64,000 nt of DNA from Meloidogyne chitwoodi (taxonomy: Eukaryota; Nematoda; Chromadorea; Rhabditida; Meloidogynidae): contig JACZZP010000015.1 of NCBI GenBank assembly GCA_015183035.1, positions 682,001-746,000 on the forward strand, given 5' to 3'. Position 1 is the first letter of the stretch, and every line of letters starts with the position of its first letter. Below the pieces are notes generated by a model. That model searched no databases. It saw only the letters and a list, made by a program, of their open reading frames with translations, and was not told the DNA's origin. The position numbers and the translations under genes are program-made. Of the stretch, positions 35,365 to 47,273 are shown piece after piece.

Positions 35365-36188
35365 TTAAGCTTTAGACAATTTTGCAACTGTTCTCTGGAA
35401 TAGGGCCAAACGCTTTCTTCTGCCACATCCTAAATTTGTTAAATTTTAATTAGTATTATAATAAAGAAAATACCACATCCACCACCGCCTCCGCAACCTC
35501 CTCCACCACCACCGCAACCTCCTCCGCCGCCTCCGCATCCACCACCGCCTCCGCAACCTCCTCCACCACCGCAACCTCCTCCGCCGCCTCCGCATCCTCC
35601 ACCGCCTCCGCTTCCACAACCTCCTCCGCATCCACCACCGCCTCCGCAACCTCCTCCACCACCACCGCAACCTCCTCCTCCGCCTCCACATCCACCACCG
35701 CCTCCGCAACCTCCTCCACCACCACCGCAACCTCCTCCTCCGCCTCCACATCCACCACCGCCTCCGCAACCTCCTCCACCACCGCAACCTCCTCCGCCGC
35801 TTCCGCATCCTCCACCGCCTCCACCTCCACAACCTCCTCCTCCACCACCGCCTGATTTTCCACCACAGTTAATAATTATTGGAGCACCACCTCCACCGCC
35901 TCCATATCCTCCTCCGCCTCCGCAACCTCCTCCACCTCCACCATATCCTCCTCCGCCTCCGCAACCTCCTCCACCACCGCCGCATCCACCGCCACCTCCG
36001 CCGCATCCACCGCCACCTCCGCCGCATCCACCGCCACCTCCACCGCATCCACCACCACCTCCTCCACCGCTTGGACAGCAACAGCAGCAAGTAGTACCAC
36101 CACCACCACCACCACCTCCAAACAAGAAAGCATCAGTTAACGCTGCTAGCGCCACCAGCGCAGACAGGCAAAGTAGAGAACCTTTCAT
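35365..36188 (-). CDS. Secreted Gly/Cys-rich structural protein
   Basis: ATG 36186-36188 starts a clear signal peptide (MKGSLLCLSALVALAALTDA, cleavage before FLFGGG). A Cys run (TTCCCCCPSG) follows, then about 200 residues of nearly pure Gly broken at regular intervals by single Cys, mostly as CGGGGG or CGGGGGG, with a few Tyr and one insert, APIIINCGGKSG. A short intron (35430-35473) joins exon 2, which ends GCGRRKRLALFQRTVAKLSKA, stop 35365-35367; RRKR resembles a proprotein convertase site. Such proteins form disulfide-linked extracellular matrix or cuticle/eggshell material; the exact function is not known. The repeat is strikingly GC-rich (CCTCCGCCTCCG on the plus strand) compared with all flanking DNA. 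Confidence 0.85.
35474..36075 (-). repeat. Coding GGN/TGY-rich repeat of the Gly/Cys-rich protein
   Basis: Imperfect higher-order repetition of a block coding roughly CGGGGGGCGGGGGCGG. A 60-bp block at 35639-35698 is repeated immediately at 35699-35758, showing recent internal duplication. Confidence 0.8.
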
Positions 36189-36244
36189 TTTTTGTTGTAT
36201 TATATAAAGTTAATTTTTGATAATAAAAATCTTTAATTCTTCTC

Positions 36245-36253
36245 CTTTATATA
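36245..36253 (-). promoter_or_regulatory. Probable TATA box of the Gly/Cys-rich gene
   Basis: TATATAAAG on the minus strand, about 57-65 bp upstream of the ATG, within a slightly GC-richer context (GGATCCCTATATAAAGGAG). The spacing fits a short 5' leader. By-eye prediction only. Confidence 0.5.
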
Positions 36254-36254
36254 G

Positions 36255-37386
36255 GGATCCATTTGCAAATAACAAATACACGAATTGTTTTTACAGGTTA
36301 TTTTGGATATAACTTTCTAACATTTTTTTTATTTCAATTATCGTAGAAAAAAATAATACTATTTGTTGCTTTGTTGGTGTCCTAGATATAAACTAACTTT
36401 TCCCTCCAACGTTGTCTGAGACATTTCGACTCAATAAGGTTTTGGCGCGCGCTAATAACACGAAGAAATTGAGTATATAGAAATTGAAATCTTGTACTTT
36501 TTTCTTTTTGTTCTTTTATAAAAAAAAGTTAAAATTTTTGAACTTTTTTAAAAATTATAAACAAAGCTTTTTATAAAAATTACTTTCGAAATATTTCAGT
36601 TTTTATATTATTTTGACCAAAAATTTTTAAATATTGAACCAAATATTTTAAAATTTTTAATAATATTAAATAATATTATTGAGGATAAATGTTTAAAATT
36701 ACTCAAAATTAGATATCAAATAATTAATTATATAACTGCGCGCCAAAGCATTATTAAACTGCTACGCCCAAATGTACATATCACAACCTTTCGTAAGAAT
36801 GTGTGCGGCTACCCAGGTTAATGCGAAAACTTGTTTGTTGTTGCTTTTGTTTATTGCTAACAATAAGCTAAAAATTAATGTCAAAAAAGACAATTAGTTC
36901 ACATATCCATATTTTGACAAAAAATCAACAAAAAACTTAATTAATCATTTTTGGGTGGCCAATAAACCAATTATATATTTTGCTTCCAATTACTAGTTCA
37001 AAGAAAATAAAAGTACAAAAAAGATAAAAATAATATTTTTGTGTCAATAAGAAACTTGTTTTAACATATATTGGTTTATAACAAAGGACAAAAAGAAAAT
37101 TGTTAAAATTAATTAAATTTGTTGATTGGAATGTTTTTTTAGAGTTAAAGAAGTTTGTAAAGAAAAACTAAAAAATAATTTTTTTATTAATGATAAAGCT
37201 GAGTTCAGATTTAGAAAATAAAAGAGAAATCCGAAAAGATTGTAGAAATTATGATTTGCCTATTTTTTTTCAAACTTATTTATTATTTTAATTTAATAAA
37301 ATATTTATAAATTTAAATTACCCATTTTTCTTTAGTTTTTTTTTTAAATTAATATTCAAATTATTATTTAATAAAATTGGAATGGA
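36255..37386. other. Intergenic region, nothing recognised
   Basis: About 1.1 kb of AT-rich sequence. Two small GC-richer islets (about 36440-36460 with GGCGCGCGC, and 36735-36830) show no ORF or RNA fold that I can identify. Confidence 0.35.
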
Positions 37387-37460
37387 GAAGGACCACCCAA
37401 AGTTGAAATATGAAGAAAAAAACATCTATATATTTAAGATTATATCAAAAAGTGGGATTG
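37387..37460 (+). repeat. 74-bp direct duplicate, copy 2 (upstream of small membrane protein gene A)
   Basis: Matches 34977-35050. It ends about 98 bp before the ATG of the small gene at 37558, so it may be part of that gene's promoter. The core GACCACCCAA also occurs upstream of the paralogous gene B (minus strand, near 41880-41890). Confidence 0.65.
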
Positions 37461-37557
37461 TCATTGTTGTAAAAAACTATTAAATGAGAATTTTTTGTTA
37501 TCTCGTCTGTTTATTAATATTCAGTCATCAAAGGATAAAATATAAACAAATAAAATT

Positions 37558-38052
37558 ATGGAAAGTTTAAAGTTAATATTAATATTATTAGTTACCGTTG
37601 TCATTTTGGCACTTTATACGATGAATACAGCAATTTGGCCCTATCATAAAGGATTTCAAAGCTTTGAATCGCCAGTAAAATGAATTTAATTATTTATTAA
37701 TTAAAACACATTAAAAGGAAAAAAATATAGACGAGAAGCAGCCATGTCAACTCATTTCGGAACAATATGAATTTATAGGACGAGCATTTCGTCATGAAAT
37801 TATGGAATTTTTTCTTTTTGTGAATAATAGTTATATCCACAACATTACAACTCATAAAAATATTTATAAAATGGTTGGCTTTTTTATTTTAAAATTAAGC
37901 TTTTTATATAAAAAAAGATTGTAAAACGCCTTTTGGAAATTACAAATGGATTTTCTAACCCTCAAATTTCAAAGTTTGCAAAACAACCTGATAAAGAAAA
38001 CAATTTAACAATGCGTGGTATAAATGCATCTAAAGAATTTAGATGTCTTTAA
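37558..38052 (+). CDS. Small membrane-anchored protein of unrecognised family, copy A
   Basis: I do not recognise this family. ATG 37558 gives a hydrophobic N-terminal segment (LILILLVTVVILALYT) that is either a signal anchor or signal peptide, followed by MNTAIWPYHKGFQSFESP. Exon 2 (from about 37734) reads KQPCQLISEQYEFIGRAFRH, then EIMEFFLFVNNSYIHN and KNIYKM. Exon 3 (from 37917) reads IVKRLLEITNGFSNPQISKF and ends KEFRCL, stop 38050-38052. It closely resembles copy B (41286-41766) in exon structure and sequence: NTAIWPY, PCQ, RHEI-EFFLFVNN, KNIYK, EITNGFSNP and a final RCL. That similarity is what supports both models. About 110 residues, with one conserved Cys in the PCQ motif and one in the terminal RCL. 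Confidence 0.72.
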
Positions 38053-38856
38053 TAAAATTTTATATTCAAAAAAACAAACAATCTACTAATTTTTAGTTAT
38101 ATAATCTCATTTTTGACGATTTATTTAACGAAAATTAGGTATGTAATTAATAGAGTTCGAGATTTTTTAAAATTCTGGACCTGGACTTCAGAGGAAAAAC
38201 TAAAGCTTAAAAAAAACAAAATTACAAATTAATAACAAATTAGTTAAGTAATTTTTAATTATGAGCAAAAATGTCCGCAAGTAATTATATTTATTTTTCT
38301 CAAAAATATATTGAAAATATGTAAATAAAACAAAACCATTAATAAGGAATCAACCTTTCTTTTCGCAAGGATAAATTTTAATATCAGAGTAAATTCGTTC
38401 CTTATATGTCGACTTATAGTCGAATTCCACATTTTTGAAGAAATCAATTTTTTGAAATCGTACTTTCATCAAATTTGTATTTTTACATTCCACTACCTTA
38501 TATAACAATCCTTTTGAGAAAAATAAATACTATTATTATTTGCAGATAAAAACATGCAGACATTTTCTCAATAATTAAAGTACCAATAATAAGTGAGATG
38601 CTGATAAAATCCCTTAATCAATGTTTATTATTTATAATAGAGCACAGATATTAAATAAATGCAAAAATATTAATGTATTCACTCCCATCAAAACACAATT
38701 TTATTGAACTGATTATAAAGGAAGAACTCAGGCCTAGACAAATAAAAACTCGATCTCTAGCAGTCAACAATATGTAAAAACGATTTAACAAAATTTAATT
38801 TGTAAATATTTTGTGGGTATAATATTACTCAATCATCAAAAATTTTTAATTGTCTC
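38053..38856. other. Intergenic region with MITE-like fragments
   Basis: Contains 38150-38190 (GAGATTTTTTAAAATTCTGGACCTGGACTT) and 38749-38760 (CTCGATCTCTAG), which resemble the interior and end of the MITE at 34727-34928, so this may be a decayed relative. No coding signal. Confidence 0.4.
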
Positions 38857-40855
38857 CTAACGAACTGCAAGAACAATATCATCAATTTTTAAAATTGAAC
38901 GAACACATTCAGCAGCTTGTTTAATGGCAAATGATGTGACCAAAAGTGGTTGTAAAACATTTTCTTCCAAAATATTAGTCACAGCTCCCTAAATTTAATG
39001 TTAAAAAAATAATTCAAGAAAAGAATAACCATTCGAACATTCACTCCAAAATCCTTATTCCCAGCAGAATGTTGATTTCGTAATTCTGTTACCGTTCCAA
39101 TCGGAGAAAGACCAGCATTTTCTGCCAATGTATATGGAATTACTTCAAGAGCCTCAGCAAAAGCCTAAAAATGAAAAAAATAGAACTGGACGCTGCATAT
39201 TGCAGAAAAATTCAAAAAAGAAAATATTAAACCTTCCAGCAATATTGTTCCGCTCCTTGTTTAGTCTGTGCAGCATTTCGAAGCTTAACCGATACTTCCA
39301 TTTCAGGAGCCCCACCACCTAAAAATAAATTAAAACGAAAACTAGAAGAAATTAAAAACCAGGAAGAAGGGCTTTTTTTTTAACTAGACATCGAATTACA
39401 CATAAAGCATCATGTAATGATCGTTCAGCCTCTTCCAAAACAAGTTTACTTGAACCTCTTATTAATATAGAAACAGCATTTCCACTCGATTTAAGACCAG
39501 TTACCTTTAAATTTTTTTAAAAATATTTAGATATTGTGTAGGCCAACCTTAACAACTTTTCCATCGGCAGTCTCTATCTCTTCAACTAACTCAGCAGTCC
39601 CAAGAGTTTCAGGAGTAAAATGATCAACAGAAGCAACAGGACGACATCCAATAATCTTAGAGTAGAATTCGATATCTTCACGCTCAATATCCTTAATAAC
39701 CATTATCTTCAATTTTGCAAAAAAATGTAAAGCCATCTCATTGACTGCATCACTTCAAAATATTTTTTTTAAATTTAAATTTAAAAAATATAAGCAAACC
39801 GAAGAATAGACTTTTGGATTAGAAGAACATTACAGCCAGTCTTCTTAATTTGTTTACATAATTCTAGAATATAATTACGTTCTTCTTTTAATGCTCTATC
39901 CATTTGTGTATAGTCAGAAATAACTACTTGATTTTCCATCTAATTTTAATAAATTTAAAACACTATAAAAAACAAACATTAGTCTTTGGAGGCGATATTT
40001 GGAATTGAATAAGTCCAATTTTGGCCTTTTCGACACGACTAGGCCCTCCATGTCCCATTGAATTTTGTTCAATTAAAGCACCATCAATTAGTTGAGATTC
40101 ATCGACAGTCTCGCCAAGTTTCTTCACAATTTTAATCATTCTCAAATTTACATTTTGGTCATTCATATTGTTCATAATTTTTTTAACAGCTTGTACAGCC
40201 ATTGGAGCGAGAATTTGAGAATGTTGAGAGACAACCTAATGGGAATAAGAGTTGATGAGACAGTAAATAGAAAACCTTTGAATTAAGACTTGTAGTTGCC
40301 AACTTGATCAATTCTTCATCATTGTTAATATCAACAACAGTGGACATATCATCCAAGACTAGTTGTGAAAAAGTAGCCGCACGTCGAAATGAGTCTGATA
40401 TAGTAGTTGGATGAATACCTAAAAATCAAAATTAATAGTAAATATCACATATTAAACCTTTAGCAAGCAACTTTTGAGCCGCATCAAGTAATGATCCTGC
40501 CAAAATTACAACGGTGGTTGTGCCATCACCAGCTTCAATATCTTGAGCTTTTGAAAGTTCGACTAACTAAATTGTTAATATAATGGAATGAAAATAATAA
40601 AAAATTAACCATCTTAGCAGTTGGATGAACAACAGACATTTGATTCAAAATTGTTGCACCATCATTTGTAACTGTAACGTCACCATTTGCTGCCTGTATC
40701 ATCTTGTCCATTCCTCGTGGTCCTAAACTTGTTCTAACAGAATCAGAAACAGCTTTGGCTGCAACTATATTGCTAGTGCGAACACTTTCTGGCTTGTCCT
40801 TTTCCTTAAATCCATGTCCAAACTTGACGTTATTGGAAGCAACAGTAGCGGTCAT
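38857..40855 (-). CDS. cct-4: Chaperonin CCT subunit delta
   Basis: ATG 40853-40855 begins [20 protein letters not shown]. Delta-type landmarks are intact: [59 protein letters not shown] (nucleotide-binding GDGTT), [86 protein letters not shown] and [20 protein letters not shown] and [13 protein letters not shown], stop 38857-38859. Full length for the family (about 540 residues), about a dozen exons. It is one of eight subunits of the cytosolic TRiC/CCT ring that folds actin and tubulin. It lies between two inverted copies of a small membrane-protein gene. Confidence 0.96.
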
Positions 40856-41285
40856 TTATGTAAAATATAACTTGTAAAAGTTTTAATAAACAAAATCTCT
40901 AAAATTTTAATTAAATTAGTACAATTCATTTTTAAATTTAATGAAGGTAAAAGGAAACAAAAATGAAACTGAAATCAATAAACAGCCTATTCAGTGCAGG
41001 ACAATTAAATCGGTCAGTTGATGCCCAATCAACAAAAAGTTTGGTACTGTAAAATGAGAGATTTATTTATTTAAATATTCCTCTTTATTAAAATAAATTT
41101 TGACACAAATTTTATTTAAAAAAATTATATACAAAAAAAATAAAAAAAAACTTCAAATGTCGTCGTTAAATTTAAATATGTTCTTCAATTAAAAAAAATA
41201 AATTTATTGAAATAGTAGATGAATAAAAGATAAGATAGTTATTTTTACATTATTCGAACATTAAAAAAAATCTGTCAATTTTTTA
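40856..41285. other. Spacer between cct-4 and small gene B
   Basis: AT-rich 430 bp, holding the cct-4 upstream region and the 3' flank of gene B. Nothing else is recognised. Confidence 0.35.
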
Positions 41286-41766
41286 TTAAAGGCATCTATA
41301 TTCTTTTTTTATTTTTTTTCCGCGCGTCAATATATTTCTGACAGTTTTTGGCTGCTTAGAAAATTTTGAAGATGTTGGGTTGGAAAATCCATTAGTAATT
41401 TCTTTTAAACGATTTACTATCTAAAAATATTTAATTTAATTTTTAAAAATCTATTTTAACCTTTTTATAAATATTTTTATTTTTTCTCATATTTAAAATA
41501 TAAGTATTATTAACAAAAAGAAAGAATTCCAAAATTTCATGTCTAAGTGATCGTCCCATAAGTTCATAATGTTTCCAATTGACTTGACAGGGTATTTCAT
41601 CATTACTTTCTTCCTTAAATTTTTTTTTAAATTATCAATTTATTATATATTTTTTAACTTTAAATTGAATTCCTTTAGAATAAGGCCAAATAGCTGTGTT
41701 CATTGTGTAAAGAGATAAAATAACTGCAGTAACTAATAAATTTAATAAAAGTCTAAGATTATTCAT
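41286..41766 (-). CDS. Small membrane-anchored protein of unrecognised family, copy B
   Basis: Inverted paralog of 37558-38052. ATG 41764-41766 gives MNNLRLLLNLLVTAVILSLY, then TMNTAIWPYSKGIQFK. Exon 2 reads EESNDEIPCQVNWKHYELMG, then RSLRHEILEFFLFVNNTYI and MRKNKNIYKK. Exon 3 reads IVNRLKEITNGFSNPTSSKF and ends KKIKKEYRCL, stop 41286-41288. Same three-exon design and conserved terminal RCL as copy A. The predicted topology is one N-terminal hydrophobic helix followed by a hydrophilic alpha-rich domain. Function unknown. Its start is about 230 bp from the divergent fucosyltransferase start. Confidence 0.72.
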
Positions 41767-41996
41767 ATTTTTAATAAAATTAAAAAAAAAAGTATAGAAA
41801 AAATAAAATGTGTTTAATCTTTAATTTCTAATTATCCTTTTTGAAATCTAATCTTTTTTTAACATATTTTTATTAAAAATTGGGTGGTCTTTTTAATTAA
41901 TTTTTATTTTCTTGGTGGTCTTTTTCTGGTCTTTTTTTTTTCATTTATTTTGTTTTTGAAAACATTATATGGAAAGTAAAAACATTTTTAGAAATT

Positions 41997-43742
41997 ATGG
42001 TAAATGTAATGGCTATTTTGTTACGTAAAGTTATTAAATTGCTTTTACTTTTATTTTCTTTGTTTGCAGTACCTTGGCATTTTTTAAATATAGGTATATT
42101 CTTTAAAAAATTAAAATTATTTTATTTTTTAATAAATAAACAATTAATTAATTTTTTAGGAACAAATCAACAGCTTTCTTCAATTTCCAATGACATAGTA
42201 GAAAATAAACAAAAAAATATTGAAGAAAGAAATAATATAATACAAAGAGATAAAAATATAATAGAAAATACAAATAAATTTTTAACATCTACTATTTTAA
42301 TAACAAAAACAGAAAAAATAAATAAACAAAATAATAATAATAATATACAAATATTGCCCCCATTTTTCCCAAAAATTAATGAAAATACAAAATTTATACT
42401 TATGCAAATCCCTAAAAATTGGAATGGAGAATGTGGAGGATTGGCTAATCAGGTAATTTATTTATTTTTATTAAATTATTTAGAATGTTTTTAAATAATT
42501 TATTTATTTATATATTTTATTATAAAAAGATGTGGAGATTAGCTGTGCTTTTTAGCATGGCAAAAGCTGTGGGAAGATTCCCAGGAATTTCCAATACAAG
42601 CACTTGGACTTGTGATAAATTGAACAGTCCTAATGAAATTGAAAATACATTTCCTATTCTTTATTCTTCTCTTCGATATTTGGTAAAAAAAAATAAATAA
42701 TTTAATTAATTTAATTTTTTCATAGGAAATTGATCCTTCAAATTCAGTATATGATAATGTCTTTGAGTCTAATTGTTGTAAATATATTAATATTACAAAG
42801 TTATTATAAATAATTAATTAATTAAATTATTATATTTTAGTATTTTTGATAAATATAAACAAAATAATTATTTAATTGTTCCTCCACCACCACAATCACC
42901 TAAATTTTTGGAGAATGTTACTACAGAAATTAAACAATTATTTCGATTCTCTAAAAAAATAAATATTCAAGTAGCTGCTTATATTGATAAATTGTTTGAG
43001 TAAGATTTTTATGGTAATTAATATATTTTTTAATTAAAAATAAATTTCAATTTTTGTTTAAAATAATTACCTCCCTTAATACTTTAGAGGAAATAATTTC
43101 TATTTTTCTAAGCTAAATACACTTTTTCATTTTTTAAAAATTTATTAAAATTATAAAATTAAAGAATTGATAAATCTTCACATAAATTTTGTGTTCATAC
43201 ACGTAGAGGTGATTTTGGACCTCCAAAATGGCCAATGCACGCAAGGACTGAAAAGAATTTTACAGAAAATGCGATTAAATATATTCTTGAATATTTACAA
43301 GTATTTTTATTATTTTAAATTTTTAGAAAAAATTTAAAATAATATTTAAAGGAAAAATATCAAATTATAAATGCTTCAATTGTTCTGTTGGGAGAAGACA
43401 AAGATTTTCTTAGTGAACTTAAAATCTCTCAACAAGTAAAAATTAATTAATTATAAATATTATTTATTTTATTTTTTAAAGAATATTAACAAAATATATA
43501 TTCCAAAAGTAATGTCTAGAGGAGAAGATATGTGTTTTGGTATTTGGACATGTGATTCTTTACTTTTAACTGCTTCTTCTTCCACTTATGCTTGGTGGAT
43601 TGGTTATTTATTAGAACAAACAAATGCTAATATTTTTTATAATTCTGACTTTACCCACTCATATTATGATAAAAATAATTTTCCCAGTGATTGGATACCT
43701 TTAAAATTAGATTTAAATTTAAACAGAATATTAATGGAATAA
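41997..43742 (+). CDS. GT11-type alpha-1,2-fucosyltransferase-like protein
   Basis: ATG 41997 starts a type II membrane protein with an N-terminal anchor (VIKLLLLLFSLFAVPWHFL), a low-complexity Asn-rich stem (about 42170-42350) and the catalytic region. GT11 motifs are visible: GECGGLANQMWRLAVLFSMA near the start (matching the G-G-L-x-N-Q-M motif), HTRRGDFGPP near 43200 (the H-x-R-R-G-D sugar-nucleotide motif) and SSSTYAWWIGYL near 43590 (the S-S-x-x-W-W motif). Stop 43740-43742. Such enzymes transfer fucose from GDP-fucose to galactose in the Golgi; nematodes have many divergent members. The acceptor is unknown. Six to eight short exons. Family call is good, substrate call is inference. Confidence 0.85.
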
Positions 43743-43829
43743 TTAATTAATTTAATAAAAGCATTAATAAATTTAAATATTATTTGTAGGTATATTTAAT
43801 ATTTTAAAAAAATATTTTTCTTTTTCTTT

Positions 43830-45772
43830 TCAAATTATAGAAATAAAATCATCAGTTGATGATTGTTCAGAAATATCAGTAGTAGCATCTGGTTCAAAAC
43901 AAAGCCGTCCTCCACTAATACAATTTTTAATTGGTGGTCCTATTGGAGTTCTTTTAAATTAAATTTATTATAATTTAGAAAATGCTTCTTAAAAACCGAT
44001 TTTCATCACGTGCCTGAGCAAAACCTATACGTTGTTGTCCAACATCAAAAACTGTGTAATAACGTCCTTAAAGTATTAAATTAAATTAATTTATATTTTT
44101 AATTAATTAATTATTAACCAATAAAAACATCCCCAAGAATCCACAATTCCCCAACTTTTTCTGGTAATTCAATTCCCATAAATCCAGAAAGGCAAATACT
44201 CTTTCCCATTGCTGTCACATTTAAAATATAATCTGTTCCCTTTAAAACATAAGATTTTCCTCCAATTAATAAAGCAATATCAGGCAATGTAGGCACTCGT
44301 TCACAAGATACCATATACTTTAATTAAATTTTAATTTTAAATAAATATTTTTAAAAAAACAACTTCTCCATGCATTAAAGGAATAGCACCAATATAATGC
44401 TGAAGTTCCTCAACTTGACTTTTTGGGCCAGCAATGAGAGAAGTTCCAGTGTCAGCAATTGCTTGACAACCATTTTGACAGGCAATCTTTTCTTCTTTTG
44501 AATTGTGAATTCCTTCCATCTAAATTTATTTTAATTAATTTTTAAAAAAAGATATATTCCTAACCTTAAATTGCCAATATGCCTTTCTGGTCACTGGTGT
44601 ATAATTAAGTGGTTCTACAAATCTTCGTTTGTCAGTACCTCCAATGGTTATTTCACCTCCGATTTTAGAATATGGATTTCTAAATATTTAATAATATTTT
44701 TATATAAAAAAACAATTAATTAATTACCTATTAAGCCAAAAGGAAAAGACAGGTTCAGGTACTTTTTGTTGTGAAATCATTTGTTGGAAAACTGGTTGAA
44801 CACCCAGAACAGAAATTTCTGGGAATGCCATGCCCAATATACCATCAAATTTTGCAGCAACAAATGTAAGACCTGGTTCACTTATAGCCTCAGCAAACTC
44901 TTGCCCTGCTATACAAATATTTGATACACAAACTGTATCCTAAAAAATTAAAATATTTTTTTATTTTAATTTTTTTTATACTTTAGAAACAAAACCCTTC
45001 ATTGAACCAGTTCCATATTGAATTTGCATTTTTCGACCATCTTCTTTGTAACTGTTAGATTTTGTACTATCATATTTATTATGAAGTACTTTTTATTAAA
45101 AGTTTAAAAAATTAAAAAAAATTAATTAATTTATTTATTACAGCAAGCAATGTCATAGAAAGGACATTTTTTAGAAGGAATCCAAAGGTTAGATGAGCCT
45201 GTGTCAAATATTACATTGAAGTTTTGTGGTGGCGATCCAATAGAAATTGGTCCAAAATATTGGGCCTGAATGAGAGAATATAAATAAATATTTAAATTGT
45301 TATTTTTTCTGTGACAATAAAGTCCGCAAATCAGTAAATTGCGGATATTTTGTTAATATAAAATTAAATTTTCTTTTTCTTTCATTACTAACATCCATAT
45401 AATTTCTAAGCATTTCATCAATTTCCCCTCCCATTTGTACAGACTCTTCTTCATCAAATTCAAGTAATCCTTCATCTCTTTCAGCAAGAAGAGCAAATCT
45501 ACGTCTTAAAGCATCATGACGATGTTTTGAAAAAAGTTCGAGTGAATCAACTTTTGCTAGCATTGAACGCATTGTATCCATTCGAACAAGTGATATACTA
45601 ATAAAATAAATATTTATTTTACTTTAAAAAAATTCAAAATATATATTTTTTACCGTTCAACATTGTGTTGATTATGATGAGAATGATGATGACGACTTTG
45701 AATTAATTTAACTTGATTAATTATAATAAAAAAGAAAATAAAAATTGAATAAAATTGAGAAAATTGTGCCAT
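43830..45772 (-). CDS. Cathepsin D/pepsin-type aspartic protease
   Basis: ATG 45770-45772 opens a signal peptide ([20 protein letters not shown]) and a His-rich stretch ([11 protein letters not shown]). A charged propeptide follows (45300-45600, [19 protein letters not shown]). The mature domain starts near [18 protein letters not shown] and carries both catalytic motifs, DTGSSNLW (near 45200) and DTGTSL (near 44455). Also present are the flap [35 protein letters not shown] and [13 protein letters not shown]. After DENR the model splices to a tail [14 protein letters not shown]...DDFISII, stop 43830-43832; without that splice it would end a little earlier. A lysosomal or secreted digestive protease is likely. 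Confidence 0.9.
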
Positions 45773-47130
45773 TTCTAGAAAATTAAAAAAATATTAAGTA
45801 CATGCAAGAAATAATAATAAGCCTTTGCTTAACTTAATATAAAACATTATACCCATAAATACAGTCGGCAAAAGAAAGTTACACGTTCTTTTCTAATTAA
45901 TTTTAAAAATAATTTTTATTCTAAAAAGAAAAAATATTTATGACTGATTAAACTGTGCTTATTTTATTATAAAATATATATTTATTTAAATATAATTAAT
46001 TTGATGAAAAAAACAGATAAGAAAATATATATGCTTTAATCAATGTGTAATCACCATATGTTTTTATTAGTTTATTAGTTTAAATGGTTAATAAATAAAT
46101 AAATGTCCCTATATTATTAATTATTTTTATCAGTTTTTGTAAATATTAAAATATGGAATTATGAAAATTAATTATTTTTTGTTAATTAAATAAAAAATAA
46201 ATTAATTAAAAAAAATAATAAAATTATTCTAAAAGGCTGGAATTTTGAGAAATTTTATTTTTAATTTTTTATTTTAAAATAGTAATGACACCCAAGTAAT
46301 ATATTAAATAAATTTACATATTTATTAATGGAATTCTCTTTCTAAAATATATATTTTTATTTTATTTTAATGAATCATCATTAAAATAACATAAAAACAT
46401 GTCTATATATTATGCCCAAAATTTTATGAAAATTTTTTTAAATTCACTATTTTTGTTAAAATTTTATTATAAAGAAGATTTTAATTAATTTTTCATATTT
46501 AATTTTTTTATATATTTGTTTCATTTTTTTATTTGTTCATCAATATTTTGATGCCCAATTATTGGCTTTCCACTACGCCAATTTACGTCATCCGAGCCTG
46601 AAAAATAATTTTAAAATAAAAAACATTTCATCTCAATTGCTTTCTTTTTAGAATTTTCTCAAATTCTTTTAATTAATTTACTAATAATATTATTATTTTC
46701 AATATTCTCAGAATTAAAAGAAATATCAAGACTTTACGGAAGTAAACGATAAACTAAATATTCCATAGAATATAATGAAAAGAAACGGCAAAATCACTAC
46801 AAAACTCTGTGCCCTTTCAAAATTAAAATATTTAAATAATTAAATTAATTTAAATTTTATCTTATCCATATTGTTAAGTTCGTATAATAATAACAAGGCT
46901 AGCGACAGTGCTTTATCACAAAAGTAGATAGTAGCAATGGTAGTGACGGAAAGGTCGTCGGTCACTGGTCTTGGTGCTGATGACAGAGGACAGGGACTAA
47001 GCCAGGTCTTAGTATGTGCCCGCTTGACTAACTTTAGATTGGCTTTTATACTACCATAAGCTTGCCGGCTTATATAGTAACACTCCACCTTTACCAATAT
47101 CCAACATATAGTAACACTCTCCACAATTTT
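45773..47130. other. Long intergenic region with one exon-like fragment
   Basis: The first kilobase is AT-rich and empty. On the minus strand, 46521-46597 follows a good acceptor (TTTTTCAG) and reads SDDVNWRSGKPIIGHQNIDE, then QIKK and a stop, but no upstream exon could be joined in frame, so it is not called as a gene. 46870-47130 is less AT-rich and belongs to the upstream region of the PDZ gene. It includes a duplicated ATAGTAACACTC motif at about 47075 and 47109. Confidence 0.4.
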
Positions 47131-47133
47131 TAC

Positions 47134-47140
47134 TATATAA
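47134..47140 (+). promoter_or_regulatory. Probable TATA box of the PDZ gene
   Basis: TATATAA followed by GCACTT, about 135 bp upstream of the ATG at 47274, with a plausible start about 30 bp downstream. It follows a duplicated TATAGTAACACTC motif. By-eye prediction. Confidence 0.5.
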
Positions 47141-47273
47141 GCACTTATGTACTAGTCATTTCAACATCTTCATACTTCAACAACTAACAACAGTCGTTCG
47201 TTTGTTCTTCACTACAATTCTCTGGCCTTCGCTTCACTTTCACTTCAACGTTACTTTGTCTAATAACAGCGCT

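Noticed and set aside
35446..36094. Alternative frames (Arg/Trp-rich, Val/Glu-rich, His/Leu-rich) over the Gly-rich gene
   Set aside because: Shadows of the GGN/TGY repeat. Only the Gly/Cys frame has a signal peptide and a matching second exon.
38150..38765. Possible second MITE copy related to 34727-34928
   Set aside because: Only short end and interior matches, far apart and not perfect inverted repeats; noted as decayed relatives only.
46521..46597. Exon-like minus-strand fragment ending QIKK-stop after a good acceptor
   Set aside because: No upstream exon could be joined in frame; the candidate donor near 46740 gives an immediate stop.
46840..47124. 94-codon minus-strand frame upstream of the PDZ gene
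   Set aside because: Overlaps the promoter with its TATA box; no domain and wrong strand for the gene.
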